A DNA stretch of 64,000 bases from Marinitoga aeolica (GCF_029910535.1 NZ_CP069362.1:744001-808000); one strand, 5' to 3'; shown: positions 37,390-46,756, counted from the stretch's first letter. Notes: a model not told the origin generated them from the letters alone. Made by a program: numbers and translations.

Positions 37390-39891
37390 CTATTTTATAG
37401 AAATTAATATGTCATCCATGATTTTAGGATCAGTTGGTTTACCTCCACCAAAAGCCCATTGCCCTCCTTCAGGACTTAATGGTCTCAATACCGATTCAAT
37501 TCCATCATAATCATAGGTAGTCACATAAATACTCCATCCTGTTAAATTATCCGTTTCAAAAACAGACAACGGAATAGTAAAACTCACTGTTGCTAATTGT
37601 TTATTAACTTTTATAGTTGGAACTGGAGTTATAGGTTTTCCCATTGTATTTTCGTCAGCACCTTCACTACTGTGTGCAGAAACTACCCATCCTGTTAAAT
37701 ATAATTCATAATCCCAATCCAAACCTTCTGGCATTTTTGCATTTTGATTAGGTAATACTGTAATCCCTTCCTTGTTTGGATTATCAAAAAATATCTGAAA
37801 AGTTACATGGTCAAAACCATTTGCAGGTGACCAGCTATCAGTTATCTCTTTCATTATTAAATCTATTTTTAATTGAGTTCCAATCTGTTGCACCCTTACT
37901 GCTTTTATATCTTCTTGATTTTTAAATGTTGTATCCAAAGGATACCTATATGTACCAAATGGCCCTTTATCATCACCTAAAACATCTTCAACATAAGCAA
38001 GTTCTTTAGATGGAATATCAATAATAATCTCATATGTTTTTGAGTAATTATTAAAAATTGGAGTTTTTCCATATGCTTTTACAAAAACTTTATGCTTCCC
38101 AGGAGTAAATGATGCTATTTTTACTGGAATCTCCCAATTTTCAGTTTCTTTCATATTTAATTTAATAGAAGCATACGGTTTTTCTTCACCATCTATTATT
38201 AATTTTATACTTTTTGCATTAGAAGCTACACCTTTTATTAAAAAATCTGTTTTAAATTTTTCTTCATCTTTTAAATTTGATATATTTACAAAGACCTTTT
38301 TTGACTTGAGAGGTTTCATATTATCCGTAAATTTATAAATAGCTACAGCCTTTCCGTTCATAAGAACATTTAAAACACCGTCATAAGTAATATCTTTTCC
38401 TAGCATATTTAAAGCAAAAATATTTTTAAGTACTTTACCTTTTTCTATTTTAAGATCTATCCCTGTTGCATATTTTCTTTTTGCATTTGTATTTATCATA
38501 ATAAGGTATTTTTCATTCTTATAACTTACTGTATAGGCTAATACTCCTGGTCCCAATTCATCATCAAAAACAACTTCTATACTACCATACCTAAAAGCTT
38601 TATTTTCTTTTCTTAATTTTATTAATTCCTGAATAAATTTATATAAATCATTGTTTTCATTAAAATGATCTACTCCATTTGATCCAAATCCTCCTTTAAA
38701 CATTGTTGCTCTTGTTTCTACAAAACCTTGTTCTGTACCATAATAAATGGTTGGAATCCCTGGAATAGTAAAAATTAAAGTTAAAGCTTGTTTTAAATCA
38801 TTCTTTGTTGCACCTTTTAAAAATCTATCCATATCATGATTATCAACAAAAGTCACTAATCTTTTAGAATCATAAAATTTTTGTCTTTCTTTTAATCTAA
38901 ATGCTATATAAGATGTTGGTTTCCCTTCTTTAAAAACACGCTTTATATCTGTCAAAAGAGGAAAATCAAGCATAGAATTATAGCCATCATCGAAATATTC
39001 TTTTAAAGTTTTTTCACCAATATTATCAAAAGGTTTTGGTGTAATCCATGCTTCACCAAAAACTATAAAATTCTCTTTTCCATATTTTTTAGCAGTTGAA
39101 TAAATTCCATCTTTATCATTTAAAAATTTTTTCCAGAATTCATGAGGGACATAGATTGCTGTATCTATTCTAAATCCATCTATTCCAACTTCTTTAATCC
39201 AGAAATTATACGATTCTTTTAATGCATTTATAACTATAGGATTTTCTGTATTTAAATCGTCTAAATTAGCAAATTCCATATTTTGTTTATTCGGATCTTT
39301 TATATCAGATGGGTAATGATATATATTAAGCTTCCTTTGTTCAGGATCATTGTAATCATTCATATTAAATGGATATTGCGTAGGTTTATTGGTTGGAATA
39401 CTTTTTTCATTTAAAAAATATTTCCCATCCTTATATATAAAGAAATTTCCCATATGATTCGCTACTATATCTTGAATTACATAAATTCCTCTTTTATGTG
39501 CTTCTTCAACTAATTTTTTATATAATTCAATATCTCCAAAATGTTCATCTATTTTTTTAAAATCTCTTGCCCAATATCCATGATATCCTCCATAATTCAC
39601 GTAACCGTCCCACCATTGATTTGCTACTGGCGGAGTTATCCATATAGCAGTTACTCCTAAATCTTTTATATAATCTAACTTAGAAATAATTCCCTTTAAA
39701 TCACCACCATTGTATTTTGAGTTTACTGGGCCAGATTCAATCCCATTATCTGTCATAACATCATTACTATAATCTCCATTTGAAAATCTATCAATCATTA
39801 AAAAATAAATTACCTGATCTTCCCATTGGATATTATCGGCAAAATATATAGTAAAAACAAAGAAAAAAAGAAAAAATAGTATTTTTTTCAT
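37390..39891 (-). CDS. Secreted GH13 alpha-amylase with C-terminal glucodextranase-like module
   Basis: An 833-residue exported glycoside hydrolase. The signal is MKKILFFLFFFVFTIYFADN. The GH13 barrel shows VIYFLMIDRFSNGD, the conserved DIVANHMGN, GFRIDTAIY (catalytic Asp), FGEAWIT (acid/base Glu) and FVDNHDMDRF (transition-state Asp). A C-terminal amylase beta domain follows, then a strand-rich linker and, from ~residue 625, a module like the glucodextranase C-terminal domain (FDHVTFQIFFDNPNKEG, GWSIYVTTYDYDG). It should cut starch or related alpha-glucans outside the cell or in the periplasm. ATG 39891 fits GGGAGGTG six bases upstream, better than the GTG at 39900. An extended -10 TGGTATAAT precedes it. 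Confidence 0.88.
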   Translation of the reverse strand: MKKILFFLFFFVFTIYFADNIQWEDQVIYFLMIDRFSNGDYSNDVMTDNGIESGPVNSKYNGGDLKGIISKLDYIKDLGVTAIWITPPVANQWWDGYVNYGGYHGYWARDFKKIDEHFGDIELYKKLVEEAHKRGIYVIQDIVANHMGNFFIYKDGKYFLNEKSIPTNKPTQYPFNMNDYNDPEQRKLNIYHYPSDIKDPNKQNMEFANLDDLNTENPIVINALKESYNFWIKEVGIDGFRIDTAIYVPHEFWKKFLNDKDGIYSTAKKYGKENFIVFGEAWITPKPFDNIGEKTLKEYFDDGYNSMLDFPLLTDIKRVFKEGKPTSYIAFRLKERQKFYDSKRLVTFVDNHDMDRFLKGATKNDLKQALTLIFTIPGIPTIYYGTEQGFVETRATMFKGGFGSNGVDHFNENNDLYKFIQELIKLRKENKAFRYGSIEVVFDDELGPGVLAYTVSYKNEKYLIMINTNAKRKYATGIDLKIEKGKVLKNIFALNMLGKDITYDGVLNVLMNGKAVAIYKFTDNMKPLKSKKVFVNISNLKDEEKFKTDFLIKGVASNAKSIKLIIDGEEKPYASIKLNMKETENWEIPVKIASFTPGKHKVFVKAYGKTPIFNNYSKTYEIIIDIPSKELAYVEDVLGDDKGPFGTYRYPLDTTFKNQEDIKAVRVQQIGTQLKIDLIMKEITDSWSPANGFDHVTFQIFFDNPNKEGITVLPNQNAKMPEGLDWDYELYLTGWVVSAHSSEGADENTMGKPITPVPTIKVNKQLATVSFTIPLSVFETDNLTGWSIYVTTYDYDGIESVLRPLSPEGGQWAFGGGKPTDPKIMDDILISIK

Positions 39892-40124
39892 TTTATACAC
39901 CTCCCAATTTCAAATTCACTCTCATTAATTATACCAAGATATATCCATTTTAAAATTGAAAATTTCGGTAATTAAAGCTATATTTCATGGTTTAATTATC
40001 TTTTATTGCTTATAACAAACCAAAACAACTAATAATAAATTACTATTTTTACCTATTTTGTTTAGATTAAATATATCGAAAAAGAAAGTTTTTATTCTCT
40101 TAAATAAAAAAGTCTTTTCTTAAC

Positions 40125-40153
40125 TTGACAAATGAAAAAAAATAATATATAAT
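40125..40153 (+). promoter_or_regulatory. Consensus sigma-70 promoter for tRNA operon
   Basis: TTGACA at 40125-40130, 17-bp spacer, TATAAT at 40148-40153: a perfect consensus promoter about 18 bp before tRNA-Lys, as expected for a strong stable-RNA promoter. The rest of the gap back to the amylase promoter is AT-rich with nothing else recognised. Confidence 0.9.
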
Positions 40154-40171
40154 AATACACGGATTGAGCGT

Positions 40172-40247
40172 GACCCGCTAGCTCAGGCGGTAGAGCACTT
40201 GACTTTTAATCAAGGGGCCCTGGGTTCGAGTCCCAGGCGGGTCACCA
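40172..40247 (+). tRNA. tRNA-Lys (UUU)
   Basis: Acceptor GACCCGC / GCGGGTC, anticodon stem CTTGA / TCAAG with loop CTTTTAA (anticodon TTT), T arm CTGGG-TTCGAGT-CCCAG, discriminator A and encoded CCA. 76 nt. Confidence 0.96.
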
Positions 40248-40268
40248 GTTTTTTATATCTCTGCCATC

Positions 40269-40354
40269 GCGCGAGTGGCGGAATTGGCAGACGCGCTGGA
40301 CTTAGAATCCAGTGGGATTTACCCGTGTGGGTTCAAGTCCCACCTCGCGCACCA
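40269..40354 (+). tRNA. tRNA-Leu (UAG)
   Basis: Acceptor GCGCGAG / CTCGCGC, anticodon stem CTGGA / TCCAG with loop CTTAGAA (anticodon TAG), long class-II variable arm, T arm GTGGG-TTCAAGT-CCCAC, encoded CCA. 86 nt. Confidence 0.96.
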
Positions 40355-40366
40355 ATTATTATGTAT

Positions 40367-40441
40367 GCGGAAATAGCTCAGTGGTAGAGCACCTGCTTGC
40401 CAAGCAGGGGGTCGCGGGTTCGAATCCCGTTTTCCGCTCCA
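40367..40441 (+). tRNA. tRNA-Gly (GCC)
   Basis: Acceptor GCGGAAA / TTTCCGC, anticodon stem CCTGC / GCAGG with loop TTGCCAA (anticodon GCC), T arm GCGGG-TTCGAAT-CCCGT, discriminator T and encoded CCA. 75 nt. Confidence 0.96.
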
Positions 40442-40450
40442 TAGAAATTT

Positions 40451-40475
40451 AAGCTCCCAAGTTAAGGGAGCTTTT
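40451..40475. terminator. Bidirectional terminator, tRNA operon / phosphoesterase
   Basis: Stem AAGCTCCC / GGGAGCTT with loop AAGTTAA and T run on the plus side; A-rich on the other side. Confidence 0.85.
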
Positions 40476-40478
40476 TAT

Positions 40479-40958
40479 TTATATTTTCATTATATTTACT
40501 TCTTTATCTACCGGATCTATTAAAGCTACAGTAGCCCTTCCAGTAAGCCAACCAGAACCTTCGCCAGGATTTACAATAATAGTTCCATTTTCATTCTTTC
40601 TGCTTACTATTTCATGAGTATGACCAAAAAAGACAAAGTCATATAATCCACTTTTTTCAGCAGCATTTAAACTATAAGGTTCATGCATCATTAAAATTCT
40701 ATATCCATTAATTTTTAATTCTCTGGGGCCCGGCAATATCTTTTTACTTGATCTTTCACTTAACAATAATTTTTCACCATCATTATTGCCAAACACACCA
40801 TAAAAATCTATTCCCTCTTTTAGAATATATGGTAATACAAATGGCGCCACAAAATCCCCACAATGAAATATCGCTGTAATATTTTCTCTTTCAATAATTT
40901 TTTCAATTTCCTTCATTTTATGCATATTATCATGCGTATCAGAAATTAATAACCACAT
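40479..40958 (-). CDS. YfcE/MJ0936-type metallophosphoesterase
   Basis: A 159-residue calcineurin-like phosphoesterase. Metal ligands appear in order: ISDTHDN, HCGDFV, GNNDG, MMHEP and GHTHE. Length and motif order match the small YfcE/MJ0936 family, cytoplasmic phosphodiesterases of broad in vitro activity and unclear natural substrate. It is monocistronic, starting at ATG 40958 behind GGAGGTGGG, and shares its terminator with the tRNA operon. Confidence 0.88.
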   Translation of the reverse strand: MWLLISDTHDNMHKMKEIEKIIERENITAIFHCGDFVAPFVLPYILKEGIDFYGVFGNNDGEKLLLSERSSKKILPGPRELKINGYRILMMHEPYSLNAAEKSGLYDFVFFGHTHEIVSRKNENGTIIVNPGEGSGWLTGRATVALIDPVDKEVNIMKI

Positions 40959-41070
40959 TATCCCACCTCCGTTTTAATTATATCATATAAAAACAAAATA
41001 AGGTTTTTATTTTATTTAGATTGTCGATAAAATTTTTTCTAAAAAAATTAATTCATTAATTCATTTATGT

Positions 41071-41106
41071 TATAATAAATATAATAAAATATTCGCTTAA
41101 CGAATA
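41071..41106 (+). promoter_or_regulatory. MFS promoter with inverted repeat
   Basis: Extended -10 TGTTATAAT (TATAAT at 41071-41076). Downstream, TATTCG-CTTAA-CGAATA (41090-41106) is a 6-bp inverted repeat between the start site and the ribosome site, a possible operator or leader hairpin. Confidence 0.5.
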
Positions 41107-41121
41107 AACAAGGAGGTAAAT

Positions 41122-42333
41122 ATGGAAAATATAAAAAGAAATTTTTACGCTTTCATATGGCACGCTGTATTTTTAGCCATCGCAAGTTCTTTTATAGAGT
41201 TAAATACTGTAATCCCTTCTTTAATCTTAAAAGCTGGAGGAGGAGAAATTATTCTCGGAATTGTCACTGCAATTACAGTCGGAGTTCCATTGTTAGCACA
41301 ATTATTGTTTGCCAGTTTCCTTGTATCTAAAAAAAGAAAAAAAACATATCTATTAGCTGGAATATACTTAAGAATTTTTTCATTGTTGGCAATTGGTCTT
41401 ATTTTAATTTCACCTATGCCAAATACAATATTATTAACCTCAATTATAATAATAATATCTATATTTTCATTTAGCGGAGTTTTTGCAGGAGTAAGTTATA
41501 CCGATCTATTAGGCAAATCTATTCCTAAAGATATCCAAAGAAAATTTATGAGCACAAGACAGATTTCAAGGAGTTCTTTCGCTTTATTAAGTGCATTCTT
41601 AGCCAAATATATATTAAATACTTTAAAATACCCAAAAAACTATTCAACTATGTTCTTAATTGCATCTTTTTCCTTATTCATAGCTTCACTTGGGTTTTGG
41701 GCTATTAAAGAAAAAGAGATAGAAACAACAAAGAGTTTTCCTTCTTTTTCAGAAATAATCAAAAGCATACCAAAAATATTAACTCATGACAGAAACCTTT
41801 TAAACTATGTAATTTTCAGTAATTTAACGGGGTTTGGGCTTATTATCATTCCGTTTTACATTTTATTAGCAAAAAAATCATTCCCTAATGCTTCTAATAT
41901 GGTAGGAAATTTCTTACTATTACAAATGGTTGGTATAGTATTAGCAAGTTTTTTCTGGGGAAAAATACTTCATAGTAAAGGTTATAAAAGAGTTTTGTTT
42001 TATTGCACTATTCTTGGAAGTTTACTACCTTTTGTAGCATTGTATCTTAGTCATACTAATCCTATTATTTATGCTTTGATATTTCTTATTACAGGTTTTA
42101 CTCTTAGTGCTAGACAAATGTGTTTTGAAGGTGTATTAATTGAAATTAGCAATCATGAAAATAGAGCTTTATATGTAGGAATTTCTGGAGCTCTCAATAT
42201 AGTTACAGCTATTTTACCTCTAATAATTGGTGCTGTTATTAAAAATATTGGTTTTACAATAGTTTTGTCTTTCGTAAGTATTATGCTAATTAGTAGTATC
42301 ATATTTTTAAGCAAAATAAAATTAGAACATTAG
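41122..42333 (+). CDS. MFS transporter
   Basis: A 403-residue, 12-helix major-facilitator protein. The loop 2-3 region LVSKKRKKTYLLAGIYLRI fits the family, and a charged central loop (AIKEKEIETTKSFPSFSEIIKSIPKIL) splits two six-helix halves. The second half carries FWGKILHSKGYKRVLF, the equivalent loop. The substrate cannot be told from sequence. Its last codons lie in a 44-bp perfect palindrome that serves as terminator. It has its own promoter and AAGGAGG ribosome site. Confidence 0.85.
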   Translation: MENIKRNFYAFIWHAVFLAIASSFIELNTVIPSLILKAGGGEIILGIVTAITVGVPLLAQLLFASFLVSKKRKKTYLLAGIYLRIFSLLAIGLILISPMPNTILLTSIIIIISIFSFSGVFAGVSYTDLLGKSIPKDIQRKFMSTRQISRSSFALLSAFLAKYILNTLKYPKNYSTMFLIASFSLFIASLGFWAIKEKEIETTKSFPSFSEIIKSIPKILTHDRNLLNYVIFSNLTGFGLIIIPFYILLAKKSFPNASNMVGNFLLLQMVGIVLASFFWGKILHSKGYKRVLFYCTILGSLLPFVALYLSHTNPIIYALIFLITGFTLSARQMCFEGVLIEISNHENRALYVGISGALNIVTAILPLIIGAVIKNIGFTIVLSFVSIMLISSIIFLSKIKLEH

Positions 42334-42358
42334 AAATTTCTAATGTTCTAATTTTATT
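42315..42358. terminator. 44-bp perfect palindrome at the end of the MFS gene
   Basis: A loopless inverted repeat with every base from 42315 to 42358 paired around the centre 42336/42337. The 22-base arm starts AATAAAATTAG and ends CATTAGAAA; it contains the last six codons and the TAG stop of the MFS gene. T-rich continuation makes it a likely terminator. Confidence 0.8.
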
Positions 42359-42413
42359 AATATTATTTTAACTGAATTTATATATCTGTTTTAAAAATAT
42401 ATATGCTTTTTTG

Positions 42414-42422
42414 TGATATAAT
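42414..42422 (+). promoter_or_regulatory. Extended -10 promoter for NADH oxidase gene
   Basis: TGATATAAT with TATAAT at 42417-42422, about 60 bp before ATG 42485. Confidence 0.6.
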
Positions 42423-42484
42423 ATAAACAAGGGATTTTTTGCACATAGTAATGTGAATAATATAACTATATTGGAGGTGTTATT

Positions 42485-43825
42485 ATGAAATATGATATTA
42501 TTGTTATCGGAGGAAGTGCCGCAGGATTAATTGCAGCAATGACTTCAAGGAAAATCTATAAAGATAAAAAAATATTAGTTGTAAAAAAATTAGAAAAAGA
42601 ATTAGTTCCTTGTGGAATTCCATATATATTTCACACATTAGGTGCTGTTGAAAAAGACTATATGGGAATAGAGGAGAAATTTAAAGCAAATAATATTGAC
42701 TTATTAATCGATGAAGTAGTTGATGGGAATGTTCAAGAAAAGAAAATAGTAACAAAAAGTGGAAAAGAATTTGAATATGAAAAATTAGTTATAGCAACAG
42801 GCTCAACACCATTTGTTATACCAATTCCTGGTCACGATTTAGAAAATGTTATGACTATTCCTAAAAATTATAAATATTTAGGAAATGTTCAAGAAAAACT
42901 TAAAGATGCGGAAAATATAGTTATTATTGGCGGTGGGTTTATAGGAGTTGAAGTCGCCGATGAAATAAAAAAATCTGGAAAAAATGTAACATTGATAGAA
43001 GCAAGAGACTACTTATTACCCGCTTCATTTGATGCAGATTTTGGGGAAATAGCAAAAGAAGAAATTGAAAGTGATAATGTAAAGGTATTAGTAAGTACAA
43101 AAGTTAAAGAAATTGCAGGAAATGGAAAAGTTGAAAAGGTTATTTTAGAAAATGGTGAAGAATTGCCAGCTGATATAGTAATTATGGCAACTGGTTATAA
43201 GCCAAATACAGAATTAGCTAAAAAAATGGGAATAAAAGTTACAGAATGGGGATACATAGAAACAGATGATTATATGAGAACATCAGCACAAGATGTATTT
43301 GCTGCCGGCGATTGTGTACAACATAAAGATTATTTTACAGGAAAACCTTCTAGATTAATGCTCGCATCTGCAGCTGTTTTTGATGCAAGAATCGCAGCTT
43401 CTAATTTATACAAACTAAAATTACTCAGAACAAATAAAGGCTCATTAAATGCTTATTCAACAATGATTGGAGGAAAAGCATTTGCTGCTGCTGGTATAAC
43501 CGAAGCAGTCGCTAAAGCAGAAGGATTCGATATTGTAGTTGGTAAAGCAGAAGTAGTTGATAGGCACCCAGGAAAATTTGCTGATGCTTCAAAAATTACC
43601 ATGAAATTAATTTTCTCGAAAGAATGCGGTTTATTATTAGGTGCTCAAATTGTTGGAGGAAAGAGTGTTGGAGAAATAATAAATATTATCAGTCTTGCTA
43701 TTCAAAAAGAAGTTAATATAAAAGATTTACTTACAATGCAAATTGGAACACATCCATTATTAACTGCCGCACCAACTGTATATCCTCTTGCAGTAGCTGC
43801 AGAGCAAGCTTTAGCACAAATGTAA
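42485..43825 (+). CDS. FAD-dependent NADH oxidase / CoA-disulfide reductase family protein
   Basis: A 446-residue pyridine nucleotide-disulfide oxidoreductase. The N-terminal FAD motif is IIVIGGSAAGLIAA, the redox Cys is in LVPCGIPYIF (about residue 42), the NAD motif is IVIIGGGFIGVEVADE and the second FAD contact is DVFAAGDCVQ; a C-terminal dimerisation domain follows. The single Cys groups it with NADH oxidases/CoA-disulfide reductases rather than dithiol reductases. It probably removes oxygen or disulfides to protect an anaerobe. Monocistronic, followed by a bidirectional terminator. Confidence 0.88.
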   Translation: MKYDIIVIGGSAAGLIAAMTSRKIYKDKKILVVKKLEKELVPCGIPYIFHTLGAVEKDYMGIEEKFKANNIDLLIDEVVDGNVQEKKIVTKSGKEFEYEKLVIATGSTPFVIPIPGHDLENVMTIPKNYKYLGNVQEKLKDAENIVIIGGGFIGVEVADEIKKSGKNVTLIEARDYLLPASFDADFGEIAKEEIESDNVKVLVSTKVKEIAGNGKVEKVILENGEELPADIVIMATGYKPNTELAKKMGIKVTEWGYIETDDYMRTSAQDVFAAGDCVQHKDYFTGKPSRLMLASAAVFDARIAASNLYKLKLLRTNKGSLNAYSTMIGGKAFAAAGITEAVAKAEGFDIVVGKAEVVDRHPGKFADASKITMKLIFSKECGLLLGAQIVGGKSVGEIINIISLAIQKEVNIKDLLTMQIGTHPLLTAAPTVYPLAVAAEQALAQM

Positions 43826-43846
43826 TTAATTATACTAATAATTATA

Positions 43847-43877
43847 AATACCCCAGTAGATTTTCTACTGGGGTATA
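43847..43877. terminator. Bidirectional terminator
   Basis: Stem TACCCCAGTAGA / TCTACTGGGGTA with a 3-base T loop. It ends the NADH oxidase (+) and the Mrp-NifX-oxidoreductase operon (-). Confidence 0.88.
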
Positions 43878-43881
43878 TTTA

Positions 43882-45747
43882 TTATATTTTTTCTGCCAGT
43901 TCTAATGCTTCTTGAGTAGCATCTATAATTTGACCTACTTTCATAGCATCTCCAACTAAATAAACATTGTCAAATTCTTTAGATAATTCTTCATATAATT
44001 TATTTTCTGATTTTGTACCTGCTGTTATAACAATATCATCGAATTCTCCTAAAGAACTTTCTTCTCCATCTTTTGCTTTAACAAATACTTCTTTTCCTTT
44101 TACTTCTTTTACTAATGTGTTTGTATAAATACTAATTTTGGGGGCATAATTTTTTTGGAACAATTTACTTGCCACTATTTCCATTCCTCTTCCTACCTCG
44201 TCTAATGCTTCAATTACTGTAACTTTTTTATTTTCTTTTACCAATGCTTCAGCAACTTCCAATCCTATTAAGCCACCGCCAATAATTAATACCCTCTCCC
44301 CTTTGACTTCTTCACCGTCAAAGAAACCAAAACCTGTAATATAACTTTCCAATCCTTTTATAGGAGGAACAAATGGATATGCTCCAGTAGCAACTATTAT
44401 TGAATCAAATTTTTCATTTTCAAATGTATCTTTTGTTACTTCTGTATTCATTCTTATTTCTAATTCCTTTTCTGCCTTTCTTATTAAATCATCTAATGTA
44501 TCCTTCATAGATAATTTACCTGGTGATTTATAAGCTAATACCCATTGACCACCTAAATAATTGTTCTTTTCAAATATAGTTACATCATAACCTTTTTTCT
44601 TTAAATATAATCCTGCAAATAACCCTGCAGGTCCGCCACCAATAATGGCAACTTTTTTCTTTTCTGATTTTTCTACAACAAATTCTTTATGAACCTCCGG
44701 ATTTGCAATACAACCTATTGGTTTTCCAGCTTTTACATTACCAAGACATCCTTGCAAACAACTTCCACATCTTAGATAATCATCTGAATTGGATAGTATT
44801 TTATTTGGAAAATCAGGATCTATAATTAATTGTCTTCCAAAAACTACACCATCCACAATTTTTCCTTCAACTAAATATTTATATCTTTCATCTTTATGCA
44901 TTCTACCGGCTGCTATAATCGGCAATGTTGTTAATTCCCTTATTTCTTTTAATTTGTTATCCATAACTTCTAATGGTAATGACATATGATTATAATACCA
45001 AGGAGCAGAATCACATGCATTGCCCCATCCAACATGAATTGCTGAAACTCCAAATTCTTCAGCTAATGCAAATATTTTTGATAAATCTTCATTAGTAATA
45101 CCATTTTCTACAAATTCACTACCTGAAACTCTAATAAATAATGGAATTTCAAGATTTTCTGTCACAGCAGTTAAAAGCTCTCTGGCAAATTTGAATTTAT
45201 CTTTTCCATATTCATCTATTCTTTGATTTAATTTTTTAGAATAAAATTGATGAACGATATATCCATGGCCAAATTGAATTTCAACTCCATCTACTCCAGC
45301 TTTTTGTGCTCTCAATGCATTTTCTTTAAATGCATAAATTAGTTGTTCAATTTGATAATTGGTTAATTCTTTTGGAGTTTGACCTGTTGATGGACATTTA
45401 ATTGGTGATGGGGCTAATATTTCACCTGATGCTTTAGGATTAGCTGCTCTTCCAGCGTGATTTAGATGTACTACTAACTTTGTATCGTATTGATGTAATG
45501 CATCTGCTAATTTTTTTAGCCCTTCAATATGTTCATCAGTGTTTAACATAGTTTGTTTTGGATGCTCTTTTCCAGAAGGTAAAACAGAAATGGGCTCTAA
45601 AATAATTGTGCCGACTCCACCTTTCGCTTTTCTTTCATAATACTTAATTTGTTCTTCAGTGATAAATCCTGTTTTTGGTGTAGCTAAAGCCGTTTTCACA
45701 GGTGCCATAAAAATATGATTTTTCGTTTCAAATTTTCCAAATTTCAA
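43882..45747 (-). CDS. NADH:flavin oxidoreductase, 2,4-dienoyl-CoA reductase type
   Basis: A 621-residue Old-Yellow-Enzyme-type fusion. Residues 1-330 form the FMN TIM barrel (VHLNHAGRAANP, GVDGVEIQFGHGYIVHQF). CGSCLQGCLGN with a further Cys in GCIANP supplies the four cluster ligands (C-x2-C-x3-C-x11-C). Residues ~365-615 hold FAD and NAD(P) Rossmann motifs (VAIIGGGPAGLFAGL, VLIIGGGLIGLEVAEAL). The order matches FadH/TMADH/BaiCD enzymes, which reduce unsaturated acyl-CoAs or related enones. It lies 23 bp after the ferredoxin gene, so it is the last gene of the Mrp-NifX operon; its electron partner may be that ferredoxin. Confidence 0.88.
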   Translation of the reverse strand: MKFGKFETKNHIFMAPVKTALATPKTGFITEEQIKYYERKAKGGVGTIILEPISVLPSGKEHPKQTMLNTDEHIEGLKKLADALHQYDTKLVVHLNHAGRAANPKASGEILAPSPIKCPSTGQTPKELTNYQIEQLIYAFKENALRAQKAGVDGVEIQFGHGYIVHQFYSKKLNQRIDEYGKDKFKFARELLTAVTENLEIPLFIRVSGSEFVENGITNEDLSKIFALAEEFGVSAIHVGWGNACDSAPWYYNHMSLPLEVMDNKLKEIRELTTLPIIAAGRMHKDERYKYLVEGKIVDGVVFGRQLIIDPDFPNKILSNSDDYLRCGSCLQGCLGNVKAGKPIGCIANPEVHKEFVVEKSEKKKVAIIGGGPAGLFAGLYLKKKGYDVTIFEKNNYLGGQWVLAYKSPGKLSMKDTLDDLIRKAEKELEIRMNTEVTKDTFENEKFDSIIVATGAYPFVPPIKGLESYITGFGFFDGEEVKGERVLIIGGGLIGLEVAEALVKENKKVTVIEALDEVGRGMEIVASKLFQKNYAPKISIYTNTLVKEVKGKEVFVKAKDGEESSLGEFDDIVITAGTKSENKLYEELSKEFDNVYLVGDAMKVGQIIDATQEALELAEKI

Positions 45748-45770
45748 GAAAAATCACCCCTTTTTTGTTT

Positions 45771-46046
45771 TTAATATCCCCTATTTCTTCCTAAACCTTT
45801 ACCCATTCCTCTGCCCATACCATGTCCAAGTCCTCTTCCTCTACCCATACCACGCATTGCTGGATTTTCCGAATTAGGTCTTATTGCATCTTTCGGACAT
45901 TTTTCCATACATAACCCACATCTTGTACATATATCATTATTTATATATGGATAACCATCATTTTTAAGTGTTATTGCTCCTTCAACAGGACATACATTTA
46001 CACATATCTTACATTTTACACATTCACTTTCTTTTACCCATGGCAT
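45771..46046 (-). CDS. 2[4Fe-4S] ferredoxin with Gly/Arg/Met-rich tail
   Basis: A 91-residue protein. The ferredoxin part has two complete motifs, CVKCKICVNVCP and CTRCGLCMEKCP. From ~residue 63 the chain becomes a low-complexity tail of MGRG/GLG units ending GRNRGY. The same bias occurs in the two DUF5320-type proteins 3 kb away. The tail is not part of normal ferredoxins, so it may mediate contact with those proteins or a shared partner. Between the NifX-like genes and the flavin oxidoreductase in one operon. Confidence 0.9.
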   Translation of the reverse strand: MPWVKESECVKCKICVNVCPVEGAITLKNDGYPYINNDICTRCGLCMEKCPKDAIRPNSENPAMRGMGRGRGLGHGMGRGMGKGLGRNRGY

Positions 46047-46066
46047 ATTCTCACCTCCCAGGAAAG

Positions 46067-46399
46067 TTATTCTACTTCCCCTGCTAACATAAATCTTACT
46101 TCTTCTAAAGCATCATCAATGGTTTTACTTTCAACTATTAAAGGCTTATAGCCTAATTTATCTAATTTAATCATTGAACCTTTTCCCATGGAATTACCTA
46201 CCCACACTTTACAATGTCCTAAAAATTCTAAAATTTCCTCAACCTTTGCATGCATATGTGTTTCAGCATAAGGATTTTTTATTTCTTCAACTTTAGTGAA
46301 ATTTTCACCATCATATTCGTATACAACATATATATTTGAATGTCCAAAATGTTCATCATTTATATGTATTCCATCTTTTGTACCAAATGCTATTTTCAT
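46067..46399 (-). CDS. NifX/NifB C-terminal-like (dinitrogenase cofactor family) protein
   Basis: A 110-residue protein of the NifX/NafY/NifB C-terminal fold (IAFGTKDGIHINDEHFGHSNIYVVYE, then the Gly-rich KVWVGNSMGKGSMIKLDKLGYKPLIVE). Family members bind metal clusters or their precursors, and orange protein (ORP) belongs here. It is 20 bp upstream of the ferredoxin gene. The HINDEHFGHS segment has two His suited to metal binding. It diverges from the neighbouring NifX-like protein in sequence, suggesting different ligands. Confidence 0.85.
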   Translation of the reverse strand: MKIAFGTKDGIHINDEHFGHSNIYVVYEYDGENFTKVEEIKNPYAETHMHAKVEEILEFLGHCKVWVGNSMGKGSMIKLDKLGYKPLIVESKTIDDALEEVRFMLAGEVE

Positions 46400-46411
46400 A
46401 ATATCAACTCC

Positions 46412-46756
46412 TTAATGTGTTGCATTTTCAACCTTTTCTAATTTTCCATTTTTATAATTTTCAATAATATTTGATAATGTGTCTTTTTTTGTTAAATATA
46501 CTTCAATTCCTGCAGCATTTAATACTTCAAAAGCATTTTTACCTACACTTTCTAAAACTAAGACATTTACACCTTTTTCTGCTAACATTTGGGAAACTTT
46601 TGGTCCCATTCCATGAGCATCATTGGCAGTATTTTCTACTACTTCTACAATTTCATTTTTTTCTAAATCATAAATAACAAAAAGTTCTGCTCTTGCAAAT
46701 CTGTCATTACTTAATGAATCTAATGTTTTTCCTTGTGATGGTATTGCTAATTTCAT
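46412..46756 (-). CDS. NifX/NifB C-terminal-like (dinitrogenase cofactor family) protein
   Basis: A 114-residue NifX-fold protein with KLAIPSQGKTLDSLSNDRFARAELFVIYD, a central NDAHGMGPKVSQMLAEKGVNVLV and the family G-A/G-I-E-V-Y ending. It contains no Cys, unlike its cluster-binding ferredoxin neighbours, so any bound metal would be held by His/Asp or exogenous sulfide. Directly after the second Mrp-like ATPase gene and 12 bp ahead of the second NifX-like gene; same operon. Confidence 0.85.
   Translation of the reverse strand: MKLAIPSQGKTLDSLSNDRFARAELFVIYDLEKNEIVEVVENTANDAHGMGPKVSQMLAEKGVNVLVLESVGKNAFEVLNAAGIEVYLTKKDTLSNIIENYKNGKLEKVENATH

Noticed and set aside
40187-40384. ORF over the tRNA cluster
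   Set aside because: It overlaps three clear tRNA genes in the same direction and has no ribosome site.
45771-46046. Gly/Arg-rich tail of the ferredoxin as a frameshift artefact
   Set aside because: The frame is continuous, ends at a normal stop and has the same bias as two nearby genes, so the tail appears real.
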